Positions 18,047-27,621 of a DNA stretch of 64,000 nucleotides are shown one piece after another (the first letter of the stretch is position 1; each line of letters begins with the position of its first letter). The notes below the pieces were generated by a model. That model saw nothing but the letters and a program-made list of their open reading frames with translations. It was not told the DNA's origin and searched no databases. The position numbers were made by a program, and so were the translations under genes. Source of the DNA: JACMLD01 sp039919885. Lineage in GTDB: Bacteria; Bacteroidota; Bacteroidia; Chitinophagales; Chitinophagaceae. The stretch spans positions 6,664 to 70,663 of the forward strand of contig JBDSEV010000086.1 of assembly GCA_039919885.1 (NCBI GenBank), read 5' to 3'.

Positions 18047-18775
18047 GAAAATATAATTGACTATGCGATTGTGATCTTGTCGGGTCCGTTCTTCTTTCTC
18101 CTTGTCCCCCGTAAGTTTAGGGCTGAAGATAACTGATTTTAAATACTGCGTAAAGCAAAAAGACTTGATAGGAAACTACTTTTATAAAATACCTGAACTT
18201 GCTTCGCCCGTACCAGGATTAAGCATCCCGATGCGATCGCCAATGTCTTTTACAATAGACATTTGCCGGGAACAACAAATTTTTACATGATAATACCAAA
18301 AAAGGACAGGCTGCCAGATTTCGGGGTCAATGGCCACCAGTGGGAAGCTATATGCATGAACTCACCAATTCATAGGGACAATTATTTCAATACACACTGC
18401 AAGCGTTCTGTTGTTGGCCAGAGGAAGTACTTTTTACGCTGATAATAATTTTCATGTAGTTTTTTTCACCTGCCCTGGATACCACTGCAGGAAAGCGCCG
18501 GCTATTGTTAACCATTGATCCATGACTATGAGTACATTTCAACTGCTGGAGGTTGTTTACCGGCAAAATGAACCCATCGCGTATAACTTATCACTTTCAT
18601 TCTTATATCATTTGATGCGTACTGGTCCGCCCCACTTGAATGCATTTTTTGCTGCAGCGCTGGGTAAAAAGCAGCAAATTGCTAAGTAACGGCATTGCCG
18701 CAAGGATGCGACAATCCGGCGGGGTTGCAAAAATTGAATTAAGAATTATCCCGTTTAATCGTCCTACTCCGCCTC
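18047..18775. other. Intergenic region, no gene seen
   Basis: About 730 bases between the kinase operon and the TIM-barrel gene, both on the minus strand. I find no frame with recognisable content on either strand, no convincing hairpin terminator, and no complete TTTG/TAnnTTTG promoter. It must contain the promoter of the kinase operon at its left end. Confidence 0.4.
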
Positions 18776-19732
18776 TTACCCCTGCAGCTTCTTTAAATAA
18801 TTATAACTGTTGGTTACGTTCTGCAGTGGCTCGGGTGCGCCATCCTGCTCTACAAAATAATATTTCATGCCAGACAGCTTTGCATTGTCGAACGCACGTT
18901 TAAAATCCACAACGCCCGTGCCTACCTCCGCCGGTCTACCGGTAGCTTTATCAAGGTCTTTTGCATGCCACAGTGGGTAACGCCCCGGGTGCAGTTTAAA
19001 CAATTCAACCGGGTCCTGCTTGGCTTTGGTGGCCCATGCAAGGTCCAATTCCATTTTCACCGCGTCTTTATCCGTGTTGTTTAAAATATAATCAAAGGGC
19101 CGGTTTCCGGCTATCTCATCAAACTCGGTTACATGGTTGTGATAGGCAAACTGCACACCGTTCTTTTTGCAGGCCTCACCTGTTTTACTAAATACCTCAA
19201 CCGCGTTTTTTATTTCATCCATATTGCTCACCGGTATGCTGGAACAGACCAGGTAATCCAACCCACCCGCTGCGGCATTATCTGCAAGCTGCTGGTAATT
19301 ATCGGTCAGGTTCAACGGTTTGGGCGCATCTTTCATCTTGTCCATCATGGTTTGTATCCTGGCCGAATCAGCTGCTGTCTTTGCCATTTTCAACATCTGG
19401 TCGGTTCTGTACGGCGCACCACCTACATGGGCAGAACGCCAGTGCAGACCCGCCGCTTTTACCAGCGCAGCAAATTCTTTTGCGGTAAAGCCATAGAAAT
19501 TGCCTTTCTGTGATCCCGCACTTTCTACTTCCTTATAACCAATGGCCGCCAACTTTTCCAGGGTTCCTTTTGCATCAGTTATCATCAGGTTACCCAACGT
19601 ATACAATTGCAACCCCACCGGCACTGTTGCACGCTCACTAAAAAAAGTACCCGCATTGCTCAGTTGTGGAAACAACAAACTGGTTAAAGCCAGCGTGCCG
19701 GATGTTTGTAAAAACTTTCTCCTGGTAGCCAT
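18776..19732 (-). CDS. Tat-exported sugar phosphate isomerase/epimerase-like TIM-barrel protein
   Basis: A 318-aa AP-endonuclease-2/xylose-isomerase-type TIM barrel. R4-R5 in ATRRKFLQ with a following hydrophobic stretch is a good twin-arginine signal, so the mature protein acts in the periplasm. Probable metal ligands typical of the fold are visible in order: Glu in HVTEFDE, Asp in ELDLAW, His-Asp in WHAKDLD, Glu in YFVEQDG. Despite the family name, exported members act on free sugars, cyclitols or keto-glycosides rather than sugar phosphates. It is a single gene with long gaps on both sides. The enzyme type fits with the keto-sugar cluster at 59-64 kb and the exported oxidoreductase at 9.9 kb. 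Confidence 0.88.
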   Translation of the reverse strand: MATRRKFLQTSGTLALTSLLFPQLSNAGTFFSERATVPVGLQLYTLGNLMITDAKGTLEKLAAIGYKEVESAGSQKGNFYGFTAKEFAALVKAAGLHWRSAHVGGAPYRTDQMLKMAKTAADSARIQTMMDKMKDAPKPLNLTDNYQQLADNAAAGGLDYLVCSSIPVSNMDEIKNAVEVFSKTGEACKKNGVQFAYHNHVTEFDEIAGNRPFDYILNNTDKDAVKMELDLAWATKAKQDPVELFKLHPGRYPLWHAKDLDKATGRPAEVGTGVVDFKRAFDNAKLSGMKYYFVEQDGAPEPLQNVTNSYNYLKKLQG

Positions 19733-20009
19733 CGTTAATTGGTTTAGAATGAATGCTAAAGTTAGCGGATTCCTCCGCTTGCAGATACAAATATTTGGTC
19801 CAACCAGGCGCTTTCAGCGTTGGCTCAGGCATGTCGTTGGTTGCCTGGCTTCGGCTACCCGTGAAAAGCAGCGGCTCGTTATCATTTCTTGAAACGGCCA
19901 TCGCAAAAATGAAGGAGACCTCTTTCATCGCATATCAATACCTGCAAGAAACAGCGAAGTAAGCGTATGGAATACTACCCGCTAAGCATCTCCCTTCACA
20001 AATGCCAAA

Positions 20010-20750
20010 ATGAATTCAACATCGCTACCCAAAAAGATGGGAACATGCTTTATTGCCGGACTTACTACAATCGCTTTATTATTGGTTCTCGGAAATAGTG
20101 GAACATTAAAATGGTTTCCACCAACGATTGTGTTTTCACTTGCCGGTAGCTGCTTTCTTATCTCCCTAATTTTCCCTTTTTTTTGGCAAAGGCAAGAAAA
20201 AAGAAAAGTAATTAATTCTCAAAAAATATATGCCATCATTTATGCAATCATCCGGTACAGCATTGCTTTTAACTTAGCAAGCTTTGGTTGGAAAAAACTG
20301 TTAGGACTTCAGTTTATTCTTCCCCCTGAAATTGCCAATAAACCAATGAACGAACAGTCGGGTGAATCGCTCACCTGGTTTTATTTTGGACATTCATTTG
20401 CTTTTGGGGTGATAATAGCAATCATTCAAATTGGCGGTGCCTATTTGTTACTAATGCGGAGAACGCTATTAATAGGCGCGATCATTTTATTTGGGTTTAT
20501 GCTAAACCTGACGCTGATAAATATTTTTTACCAAATGAATGCAGGCGCATTGTTGCAGTCGGTAATACTGACAATTGGTATTTTATTCCTACTACTGCTG
20601 GACAGCGATAGACTAATCGCTTTTTTTTCTAAGGCAACAACAAATTTGCCTTCTTTAACATTGACAAGGCTCGTAATAAACATTATACGAATTTCGGCAA
20701 TTGTACTTTCGTTGTTATTTACCCTGTATCTGAAATCTCTTATAAAATAA
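20010..20750 (+). CDS. DoxX-like integral membrane protein
   Basis: A 246-aa membrane protein with about seven hydrophobic segments. The core RYSIAFNLASFGWKK followed by a loop and a long helix (YFGHSFAFGVIIAIIQIGGAYLLL) is the pattern of the DoxX/SURF4-related family in Bacteroidota. Function of these proteins is not settled; some are linked to quinone or thiol oxidation. The long first hydrophobic pair before residue 60 may be a family-specific extension. It stands alone on the plus strand; ATG 20010 is the first start. Base composition is somewhat A+T rich compared with neighbours. Confidence 0.7.
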   Translation: MNSTSLPKKMGTCFIAGLTTIALLLVLGNSGTLKWFPPTIVFSLAGSCFLISLIFPFFWQRQEKRKVINSQKIYAIIYAIIRYSIAFNLASFGWKKLLGLQFILPPEIANKPMNEQSGESLTWFYFGHSFAFGVIIAIIQIGGAYLLLMRRTLLIGAIILFGFMLNLTLINIFYQMNAGALLQSVILTIGILFLLLLDSDRLIAFFSKATTNLPSLTLTRLVINIIRISAIVLSLLFTLYLKSLIK

Positions 20751-20783
20751 GAATGATCGCTTCCTCACAAATAAAAAAAGTAA

Positions 20784-20876
20784 ATGAATCGCCGCAAAGA
20801 AATTAGCGTAAAAAGACTTACGGAATACCTTTCAAACAAAAAGAAGAAAGCCTTTCGCAAACGGCAGTTATCGTAG
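20784..20876 (+). CDS. Possible 30-aa basic peptide
   Basis: ATG 20784 to TAG 20876 encodes 30 residues, of which 12 are Lys or Arg (for example NKKKKAFRKRQ). It follows the DoxX-like gene by 33 bases on the same strand. It could be a small nucleic-acid-binding peptide or the remains of a longer gene. There is no independent support beyond its composition and spacing. Confidence 0.2.
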   Translation: MNRRKEISVKRLTEYLSNKKKKAFRKRQLS

Positions 20877-20880
20877 TGCG

Positions 20881-21243
20881 TTATTGTTTCATCTCTGCTT
20901 TTCGCATGGGCATGGCATCAATAATTGCAAACAATTGCCGGGTAGTAACCGGTTTTTCGCTGCAGTGCTTTTCCCCGGTATCTTTTCCCACCAAAATAAA
21001 AAGGAAAGCAATTGAAGAATCTACTTTATACTGTTTGTATAGCGCGTCGTTTTTCCCTGCAACCGTTATGGTAACATCACGCTCCGCTAAACCTTTTGTG
21101 TCTTTGTTAAGCCAGGCCTGCTGCTGTTGCAGGAGCTTGTTTTGCGGATCGCCAAAGATCAGCACCTGTCTTTTGTTGTTGAACTGTGCAGTCGAAGACA
21201 TTGATAAAACCAGTGCGCCGCACACTGATAAAAATAGATACAT
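20881..21243 (-). CDS. Secreted DUF4174-family protein
   Basis: A 120-aa protein with an N-terminal signal peptide (cleavage likely after STAQ, about residue 20). The mature part has the DUF4174 pattern: RQVLIFGDPQN near the start, a Gln-rich QQQQAWL helix, ERDVTITVAG, then a thioredoxin-like end (FLFILVGKDTGEK). The fold is thought to be thioredoxin-like without the CxxC pair; a single Cys (KHCSEKP) remains. Role unknown. Upstream lies a 350-base divergent region shared with the outer-membrane protein gene. Confidence 0.75.
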   Translation of the reverse strand: MYLFLSVCGALVLSMSSTAQFNNKRQVLIFGDPQNKLLQQQQAWLNKDTKGLAERDVTITVAGKNDALYKQYKVDSSIAFLFILVGKDTGEKHCSEKPVTTRQLFAIIDAMPMRKAEMKQ

Positions 21244-21595
21244 GCTGTTTTTTTTTATTGTTTCTAAAAGGGATTATTATGCCATCTTACTGCCATCCCA
21301 TTTATACTTACCCTTCCCTTGCTGTAAACTCCGCCATTACACCAAACTAGCGATGCCGCGCTGAAGCACCTCTTTTTTAAAAAGCCTTCTATATCAGGTG
21401 TCAGACTGAATAGGTTAAAGTCAGCCCATTTTGTCTTTAAGCCGCTACCCCTGGAAAAGACCAGGCTGATAAACCTTCAACAAACTTCGGGTGACAATGT
21501 TTTAGCGGTGCCCTAATGGTTTCTTCAACCCTATATCGTTCAATAATTAATTACCTTGCCGGTGTCTTTTAAAACTGGTACCCCTTTTGAAGTAT
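21244..21595. other. Divergent upstream region
   Basis: About 350 bases between the DUF4174 gene (minus) and the Omp85-like gene (plus). It must carry both promoters, but I see no clear TAnnTTTG box with a spaced TTTG on either strand. No gene. Confidence 0.35.
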
Positions 21596-22918
21596 ATGCT
21601 GCAAATGCCCCAATTATTGAAACTAACTACAGTCCTTTTGTTGCTTTTTATTGCAGGTGCCGCCCATGGCCAGGTTATTGCCCCGGTGGATTCCCTGAAA
21701 GCAGATTCGTTACGCCTGAAGGCAGAAAGAGCGTCCCCCGCCGGGGATAACACCAGCAAGCAATTTGATGTCGCGGATCTTTTCCAGGCCATCCTGCATC
21801 CGCGCAAAAAAACGGATTCCACCAAAAGACGTTCCCCCGTTACGGTTGTCCCTAATATTGCTGCCAACCCTACCATTGGTTTTCAGCTGGGCATAAAGGC
21901 GGTTGCCGGTAAAAGATTGGGCAACGATCCCAAAACACTTTTCTCGGTGGCAGCTACTTCAGCCTCCATCACCACCAAAGGCATCATTTATTTTTATATT
22001 AACCACAATGTATTTACCTCGGGTAATAAATGGAATTTACAGGGCAACCTGGTCGTTGCAAAAACAGTAACGCCCGATTTCGGACAAGGCATTGGCAACG
22101 CATATACCGGTACCGATCCGGCGCAAGCCATATTGGCGGATAACGCACGCAAAGTGTATCCCATAAACTCGATCTATTATAATATTCGTGAAAAAGTGTA
22201 TAAGAATATCAGTAAAAACCTTTTTCTCGGTGCCGGGCTTTCGTTCGAGATCCGACGGAATATAAAAACAAAAGACACCATCAACAATGCAACGCCATTA
22301 AGCGTATACAACAACAAATATGATTTTCCGAAAAATAAGTATTCGGCGAATGGCCTGTTGTTTAATATCCAATACATCACGCGTGATAACCCCAACCGGC
22401 CCTACACAGGTATTTATACAGACGCCGGCATCCGCATCAACCAAACCTGGTTGGGCAGTACAAAAAATGCTGTTCAGCTAACTACCGATTTCCGCAAATA
22501 TTTCCGCCTGTCCGCAAAAAATCCTGAAACCGTGCTGGCATTCTGGAACTGGGGCAATTACCTCCTGGCAGGTACCGTTCCCTATATAGAATTACCCGGT
22601 ACTGCCCGCGATGGCTCTTTTCGCAGTGGCAGGGGATATACCGGCCAGTATTTCAAGAGCACCCAGTACAATGATACCGAGCTGGAACTCCGCTTCCCAA
22701 TATTGAAAAATAAATTCCTGAGCGGTGTGGTATTTGGCAATCTCCAAACCGCCAACGATTTTCATGGTACCCCGATCTTCGATACCTTCCGCAAGGGATA
22801 CGGCGCAGGTTTACGCGTCCTGTTTAACAAAGCCACGCGCACCAACCTTGCGCTTGATTACGCGTTCGGCGAATTCGGTAACAAAGGATTTTTTCTTAAC
22901 CTGAATGAAACTTTCTGA
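21596..22918 (+). CDS. BamA/TamA (Omp85)-like outer-membrane beta-barrel protein
   Basis: A 440-aa outer-membrane protein. The start is taken as ATG 21596 (another ATG at 21605), which gives a short leader (LLKLTTVLLLLFIAGAAHGQ). The mature protein begins with a short linker and then a barrel rich in alternating strands: YFYINHNVF, WNLQGNLVVAK, NGLLFNIQYITRD. It ends in Phe (FFLNLNETF), the outer-membrane insertion signal. The late FRSGRGYTGQYF and KGYGAGLRVLFN segments match the barrel of Omp85 surface-antigen proteins. No POTRA domains precede the barrel, so it is a short member with unknown cargo rather than BamA itself. Single gene. Confidence 0.82.
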   Translation: MLQMPQLLKLTTVLLLLFIAGAAHGQVIAPVDSLKADSLRLKAERASPAGDNTSKQFDVADLFQAILHPRKKTDSTKRRSPVTVVPNIAANPTIGFQLGIKAVAGKRLGNDPKTLFSVAATSASITTKGIIYFYINHNVFTSGNKWNLQGNLVVAKTVTPDFGQGIGNAYTGTDPAQAILADNARKVYPINSIYYNIREKVYKNISKNLFLGAGLSFEIRRNIKTKDTINNATPLSVYNNKYDFPKNKYSANGLLFNIQYITRDNPNRPYTGIYTDAGIRINQTWLGSTKNAVQLTTDFRKYFRLSAKNPETVLAFWNWGNYLLAGTVPYIELPGTARDGSFRSGRGYTGQYFKSTQYNDTELELRFPILKNKFLSGVVFGNLQTANDFHGTPIFDTFRKGYGAGLRVLFNKATRTNLALDYAFGEFGNKGFFLNLNETF

Positions 22919-23261
22919 TCTGAATTAGATAACATGGGTAGTAGTTAACCCGCCAAGGCAGCTGGAATTTACCGTGCAGGGTAGTCGCCGTTTACTATCT
23001 TGCCACCGCCTACTTTCATCCCCTGGTTTACCAGTGTATGATATTCTATATTTTGCCAAACCCCTCATAGCGCTTCGATAATCAGAAATTATACGCGACC
23101 GAATTTGCAAACAAACCCGCTGACGGTCCTGTTTGAACCTACCTAACACCAATGGGACTTCAATTCAGCGTGTTGCGCTACAAGCCGATTGAAGCAAACT
23201 TTTAAACTGAAATGAGAACCAGCCAGTAAAAATCAATTATATTGAGTTACAAAACAACTGC
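22919..23261. other. Intergenic region, no gene seen
   Basis: About 340 bases between two plus-strand genes. A 75-codon minus-strand frame at 22925-23152 shows nothing recognisable. No clear terminator or promoter box. Confidence 0.35.
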
Positions 23262-24212
23262 ATGTCAAAACTGACAGATTTTCTTGTCAATAACCCCACC
23301 ATTAAAGCGCTTTCTGTTGTAGGCGGCTCCGTGGCATTTATCGTTGGCACCGGCTATCCCATTTATAAATCGATGCAGGGAAAAATAAAGATTTCAGGAC
23401 AAATCACTGCAAGCGCCATCAGCCAGGTTCCCGTTAACGCGATCGTTAAAATCAGCAGCCCCATTCATGCAGAAACCGATACAGATAAGAAAGGCGTTTA
23501 CCGCTTTCAGCTGGAGGAATTACCTACGGATTCTATTTTGATCGTTGTGCAGGATAAAAAAACGAATATAGAAACGCAGGAAAAATTCCTGGTCACGGAA
23601 GAAAATGAAAAGAATATTTTCAACGTGGTTTTTAACCCCGATGAACCAGATGGTAAGGTTTATAAAGAATCGGCTGAGCACACAAAACCTGTATACAGTA
23701 AACAACAACCAGCAGACAACCCGCCGGCAGTTGGTAGATATCCGGTAAAACCAACGGAAGCCGTAAACAATGCGGAGCGCGCTGATTTTGCGGTAATGAC
23801 AACCATCAATGGTAAACAAAACAATGCCCTGGCCAAACGTTTTACCGGCTGGCTGAAAAGCAAAGGCAGCAGCTCTGTCTCCATTTTGCAAAACGTTTTT
23901 ATTGAACAGAATTATTTCAACCAGGTGATGGATGGCAACTCGACCGTTATTAAAAAAAGCGGCGCTGCCACTTCATCAAAATACATTTGCCTCGCGCGCA
24001 CCACCATCGATTTTTCTACCAGCGACCTTGATGCATCACTTATCATCGCAAAATGTTTTTACGAAATCATGATTATTGAATCTGCCACCGCAAAAATTAT
24101 CGACAGCTTCGAACATACGGAAAAAGGCTCCGGCATCTCCGAGGATGCGGCAAAAAAAAGAGCAGAAGATGATTTTTTTGCTTTCCTGAATAACAAACCC
24201 ATTAATTTCTAA
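23262..24212 (+). CDS. Membrane-anchored protein with carboxypeptidase-regulatory-like domain
   Basis: A 316-aa protein. One hydrophobic segment near residues 18-40 (SVVGGSVAFIVGTGYPIY) probably anchors it. Residues 45-115 form a beta-sandwich of the CarboxypepD_reg type (KISGQITA...GVYRFQLEELPTDSILIVV). A Pro-rich linker with AVGRYPVKP follows. The C-terminal 140 residues (ICLARTT...ASLIIAKCFYEIMIIESATAKII...KKRAEDDFF) resemble the alpha/beta fold of CsgG/LpoB-like proteins, by pattern only. Nine bases separate it from the FlgO-like gene downstream, so the two make an operon and probably a complex at the envelope. Function unknown. Confidence 0.7.
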   Translation: MSKLTDFLVNNPTIKALSVVGGSVAFIVGTGYPIYKSMQGKIKISGQITASAISQVPVNAIVKISSPIHAETDTDKKGVYRFQLEELPTDSILIVVQDKKTNIETQEKFLVTEENEKNIFNVVFNPDEPDGKVYKESAEHTKPVYSKQQPADNPPAVGRYPVKPTEAVNNAERADFAVMTTINGKQNNALAKRFTGWLKSKGSSSVSILQNVFIEQNYFNQVMDGNSTVIKKSGAATSSKYICLARTTIDFSTSDLDASLIIAKCFYEIMIIESATAKIIDSFEHTEKGSGISEDAAKKRAEDDFFAFLNNKPINF

Positions 24213-24221
24213 CCCTTCACC

Positions 24222-25178
24222 ATGGCAAAATACTTTTTCATTACATTGTTCGCGTGTTGCTTTTTATGCAACAGCTCCAGCTTTGCTCAAAACCAGTTCG
24301 ACAGCCAGGTAAAACGGCTGAGTGATACCCTGGTAAAACGTTTGCTGAAGACCGGGAAAAAGAGAGTAACCGTTGCAAATTTCCTGGACCTGCAGGGGAA
24401 TGCTACGGAACTGGGCAAGTATATTGCCGAGGTTTTTAGCGTTGAACTCAGCAATTCTGATTTGGAAGTTGTAGACAGGAGCCGGTTAAAAGATTTACTG
24501 AACGAACTAAAACTAACGGAAGATAAATTAACCAATCCTGCCAATGCTTTAAAACTGGGTGAGATGGCGGGTGTGGAATTCATCATTACTGGCACCACCA
24601 CCCCGCTCGATAATGAGATTGATATTTCTGTGAAAGCACTTGATATACAAAAAGGAATTTCCATTGCGGGCCAGCGCGCCAGTATAAAGCGAACCGATGC
24701 CATCAATAACCTGCTGCGCAGTACGGTAGGCAGTGGAACAGGAAATACCAGCGCCAATGTAAATATGGCGCGGCAAGTGGATACCAAGGATAAAGCTGCA
24801 ATGGATGATATCAATGAAACAAAAATTTCTGACCTGCGGCGGGGCGAGTGTTACGATAATAGCCGAAAAACTTATTTTGGGCAATTGTGTTTTGAAAACC
24901 AAACGGGCGAAGACCTGATTTTTGCCGCTGATGCCTGGGGACCGCCCGGCATTACTTCCAAAACCGGCGAAGGGATTACATTGCCAAATGGCACCCGAAA
25001 CTGTTCCACCAAAATCATTGTTAATTATCCCAATAACGACGGAGAAAGTGAAGAAATAAAATTTGTATTTCAAACCTACGGCAAACCCAAAATCCTGTCT
25101 GCAACAATGCGGTTGGTGGTAGAGAAATGTAAATTGAAATCGATGGTGCTTACAAAAAAGAACCTGGTACTGCGTTGA
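24222..25178 (+). CDS. Secreted FlgO/CsgG-like protein
   Basis: A 318-aa protein with a signal peptide (about 22 residues, ending SSSFAQ). Residues 30-150 carry the FlgO/CsgG-type domain: RVTVANFLDLQGNATELGKYIAE, then VVDRSRLKDLL, KLGEMAGVEFIITGT. In other bacteria this fold helps build outer-membrane secretion pores or sits at the flagellar base; no flagellar genes are here. The C-terminal half is a different beta-rich domain with Cys pairs (GECYDN, GQLCFEN, RNCST) that may form disulfides in the periplasm. It shares an operon with the preceding membrane-anchored protein. Confidence 0.78.
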   Translation: MAKYFFITLFACCFLCNSSSFAQNQFDSQVKRLSDTLVKRLLKTGKKRVTVANFLDLQGNATELGKYIAEVFSVELSNSDLEVVDRSRLKDLLNELKLTEDKLTNPANALKLGEMAGVEFIITGTTTPLDNEIDISVKALDIQKGISIAGQRASIKRTDAINNLLRSTVGSGTGNTSANVNMARQVDTKDKAAMDDINETKISDLRRGECYDNSRKTYFGQLCFENQTGEDLIFAADAWGPPGITSKTGEGITLPNGTRNCSTKIIVNYPNNDGESEEIKFVFQTYGKPKILSATMRLVVEKCKLKSMVLTKKNLVLR

Positions 25179-25252
25179 TGATTAAAAAAATTTCTGCCTG
25201 CCGTGAAGCCGGCGTGCCGGTTGCAGCAGCCATTTAAAACTTCGCACTATAG

Positions 25253-26011
25253 TTATAATACAATGTGCTTGTCGCTTACAAACGAACCATATTCGTAGTG
25301 GTGCACATACCCGAGCTGGTTGCAAAGCATTTGAGTAGATCCAATATTGAATGCAGGCGTATTGCTATGGTGATGCCCGTAGATCCAGTAATCCGGCTGC
25401 GTCTTTTCTACTAGTTCACGCAGCTCAACGGCAAACACCTGGTTGAGCTTATCTCCTTTGTACTTATTTGGGTAATGCAGCAGCGTAGGCACGTGGTGCG
25501 TTACTACAACTGTCTTGCCCTGCCACGCCGTATTAAGTTCGGTGCTTACAAAATCAAGCGCCGTCTGATGCAACTGGTTGAAGATTTCTACCGAAAAGGG
25601 CCCGCCGCGGTACCGGATGCTTTTAAAATCGCTGATGTAGTTCTCCACCTGCCGTTTATCTCCTATGCTGATGGCCGACCAAAGCGTAGAAAAAATAAAT
25701 CGCGCATGCCCATGCACAAACGTGCTGTTGTTCACCAGGAAAACATTTGACCGGACCTGCTCGTGCAGTTTTCCGGATCGATCACTGATGTCAGCATCAT
25801 AATACTCGTGGTTGCCGGGAATCCAGTAGGTAACAGGAAAATGCGCGGAGACATAATCGAAAAAATCTTTTCGCTTGTCCGTTATGCAAAATGCCGCAAT
25901 ATCACCGGCCAGCACCAAGATGTCGCCAACAGGTGTAAGCGGATGCCTGGCCATGTATTTATTATTGTCAGGAAATTCCAGGTGAAGGTCTGAGCAGTAT
26001 TGAATAATCAT
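25253..26011 (-). CDS. Calcineurin-like metallophosphoesterase
   Basis: A 252-aa cytoplasmic metallophosphoesterase with all signature metal motifs in order: D8-x-H10 (SDLHLE), D37 in AGDIAA, N68-H69 in PGNHEYY, HH in VVTHHVPTL, and GHHHSNT near residue 220. It hydrolyses a phosphomono- or diester with two bound metals; substrate cannot be read from the sequence. Length is normal for this group. Single gene on the minus strand. It faces the FlgO-like gene tail to tail with 74 bases between, and I see no obvious terminator there. Confidence 0.88.
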   Translation of the reverse strand: MIIQYCSDLHLEFPDNNKYMARHPLTPVGDILVLAGDIAAFCITDKRKDFFDYVSAHFPVTYWIPGNHEYYDADISDRSGKLHEQVRSNVFLVNNSTFVHGHARFIFSTLWSAISIGDKRQVENYISDFKSIRYRGGPFSVEIFNQLHQTALDFVSTELNTAWQGKTVVVTHHVPTLLHYPNKYKGDKLNQVFAVELRELVEKTQPDYWIYGHHHSNTPAFNIGSTQMLCNQLGYVHHYEYGSFVSDKHIVL

Positions 26012-26124
26012 TTTACCGGCGACGCTGCATACATTTATATTTTATTATCCGCCGTAAAGTATTCCGGGCTTCAAATAATAACGGTACAAATATAAATATT
26101 CCCGGTGGTTGGTATTTGCTGTAA

Positions 26125-26685
26125 TTATTCCGCAGTTGCTTTGCGGATATCTGCGAGTGCCTGCAGCTTATATCCCGACGGAATGTGAACGGCCTGTACG
26201 CCGTCTATTATAAAATGTTGTTGCTTACTCGTAAACCAGATTGTAGCATCCAGGTATTTTAATTTAACAGGCTCAGGGTACACCTCCGTGAAAACAAATT
26301 TGTCAAATACCACATTGTTCCAGTCAATTCCAGCGCTGTCGCCCAACGCAAGCCAATGACTGAATTGCTGCCCATACACTGCCGCTGCTTCTTTTTTTCT
26401 TCGCACAAGGATATCGTCTATAATCTGTTGGGTAAGTCCTTCTGCTTTTGCTGCAAGCCCGGCCTGCAGTATCTGTCCATATTCGTCATTGGTGGGATAA
26501 AGCGCTATCCATCCTTCAACCTCTTTATTTTTTAACGCCTGTAAGACGGACGCACCAAATTCATTTTCCTTTACCTGCGTTGTCTTTACCTGTTTACCCG
26601 TACTCTTTTTCATACCTTTTTTTTGTGCTGATGCAGTGAACAGCAACGTAGTTATCGCCGCTAAAATAATTGTGTATTTTTTCAT
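26125..26685 (-). CDS. Secreted protein of unknown function
   Basis: A 186-aa protein with a signal peptide (MKKYTIILAAITTLLFTASAQ). The next 15 residues are strongly basic (KKGMKKSTGK). The rest is predicted soluble, with a helix around KNKEVEGWIALYPTNDEYGQILQ and a beta C-terminal half with LDATIWFTSKQQHFIIDGVQAV. This pattern recalls small Bacteroidota periplasmic proteins but I do not recognise a named family. Its start follows the stop of the 216-aa gene (26714) by 28 bases on the same strand, so they may share a transcript. Confidence 0.65.
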   Translation of the reverse strand: MKKYTIILAAITTLLFTASAQKKGMKKSTGKQVKTTQVKENEFGASVLQALKNKEVEGWIALYPTNDEYGQILQAGLAAKAEGLTQQIIDDILVRRKKEAAAVYGQQFSHWLALGDSAGIDWNNVVFDKFVFTEVYPEPVKLKYLDATIWFTSKQQHFIIDGVQAVHIPSGYKLQALADIRKATAE

Positions 26686-26713
26686 CGCGAATCCCTTTAA
26701 AATTATTGCGTGT

Positions 26714-27364
26714 TTAGTTCTTTTTTAGATTCATCAGCGTCTCCATCATGTCAAGCATTGCATACATTATTTTTCCGGCCGTGGGATCTTTAAAGAGTAC
26801 CGCCTGAGCCGCTTCACCAAAATGCAAGCCTCCTGTTGTTAGAAAATTAATGCGGGCAAATCCGGGGATCGGTGCACCAGGCCTTGTATATTTCCAGGCA
26901 CCAATTTGTTTAACCAGGTCGTCTCCAAGCAACAAAATATTATCAATTTTATTGCGAATCTCATCCGTAGCTGTTTCCAGTATAATTGCACTGCCTGTAT
27001 AATTGTAATACCGCGCCGAATGATCCGCATATACCGCCAGTAAATCGACGCCGCCCTCGATGGCTACTTCCACCACAACGCCCATCAATTGCGGATTGAG
27101 CGCTTTTACCGAATACAATTGCTGCAAAAAATGAGCAGCCTGCAGGTAATGCCGCGATTCCAGTCCGGGCATATCCATTATTTGTTGCAATACGTCAATC
27201 GCATCCTGGTCTTCGCCATCATCATCAGCTTCTTTGGCTTTTTTAAAGTTTGTCCAGGGCTGTTCATGGCTATCTATGCCTGCCCAATGTTCCAGCGGTA
27301 AATCACCAAAAAGCAAATCGCGCACCGGAATATTTTTAACTGGTTTTGTCATTTCGTTTAACAT
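26714..27364 (-). CDS. Cytoplasmic protein of unknown function
   Basis: A 216-aa acidic protein without signal peptide or membrane segment. Two ATG codons are possible (27364, 27352). The N-terminal half has a helical repeat-like stretch (AIDVLQQIMDMPGLESRHYLQAAHFLQQLY) reminiscent of TPR-type packing. The second half contains GGVDLLAVYADHSARYYNYTGSAIILE, and near its end GFARINFLTTGGLHFG. That combination is known to me only from uncharacterised proteins of this phylum. Possibly cotranscribed with the secreted protein gene downstream. Confidence 0.65.
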   Translation of the reverse strand: MLNEMTKPVKNIPVRDLLFGDLPLEHWAGIDSHEQPWTNFKKAKEADDDGEDQDAIDVLQQIMDMPGLESRHYLQAAHFLQQLYSVKALNPQLMGVVVEVAIEGGVDLLAVYADHSARYYNYTGSAIILETATDEIRNKIDNILLLGDDLVKQIGAWKYTRPGAPIPGFARINFLTTGGLHFGEAAQAVLFKDPTAGKIMYAMLDMMETLMNLKKN

Positions 27365-27621
27365 GGAATGTGTTTTACTTGTTTATGAATATGGTACAGC
27401 CCGCCGCACCGGCAACCGCTGTAATAGAATACAAATATGAACCGGTAACCATTCATTTCCTTTTCAAACAACACCAGCGGCAGATTCTGTGCTCCGAAGT
27501 GTATGAAAAGCTGTGCGGGCCGCTGTGGCTGATTACAACAGCTGCATGTTTGACATGTTTCAGCAAACGAACCAGCGGCAGATGGTTGCCAGCAAACAAA
27601 TACTTAGCTTAGCCGCACGGT

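Noticed and set aside
27346..27612. 88-codon plus-strand frame before the PfkB kinase
   Set aside because: Overlaps the start of the minus-strand 216-aa gene, has no recognisable motif and odd composition.
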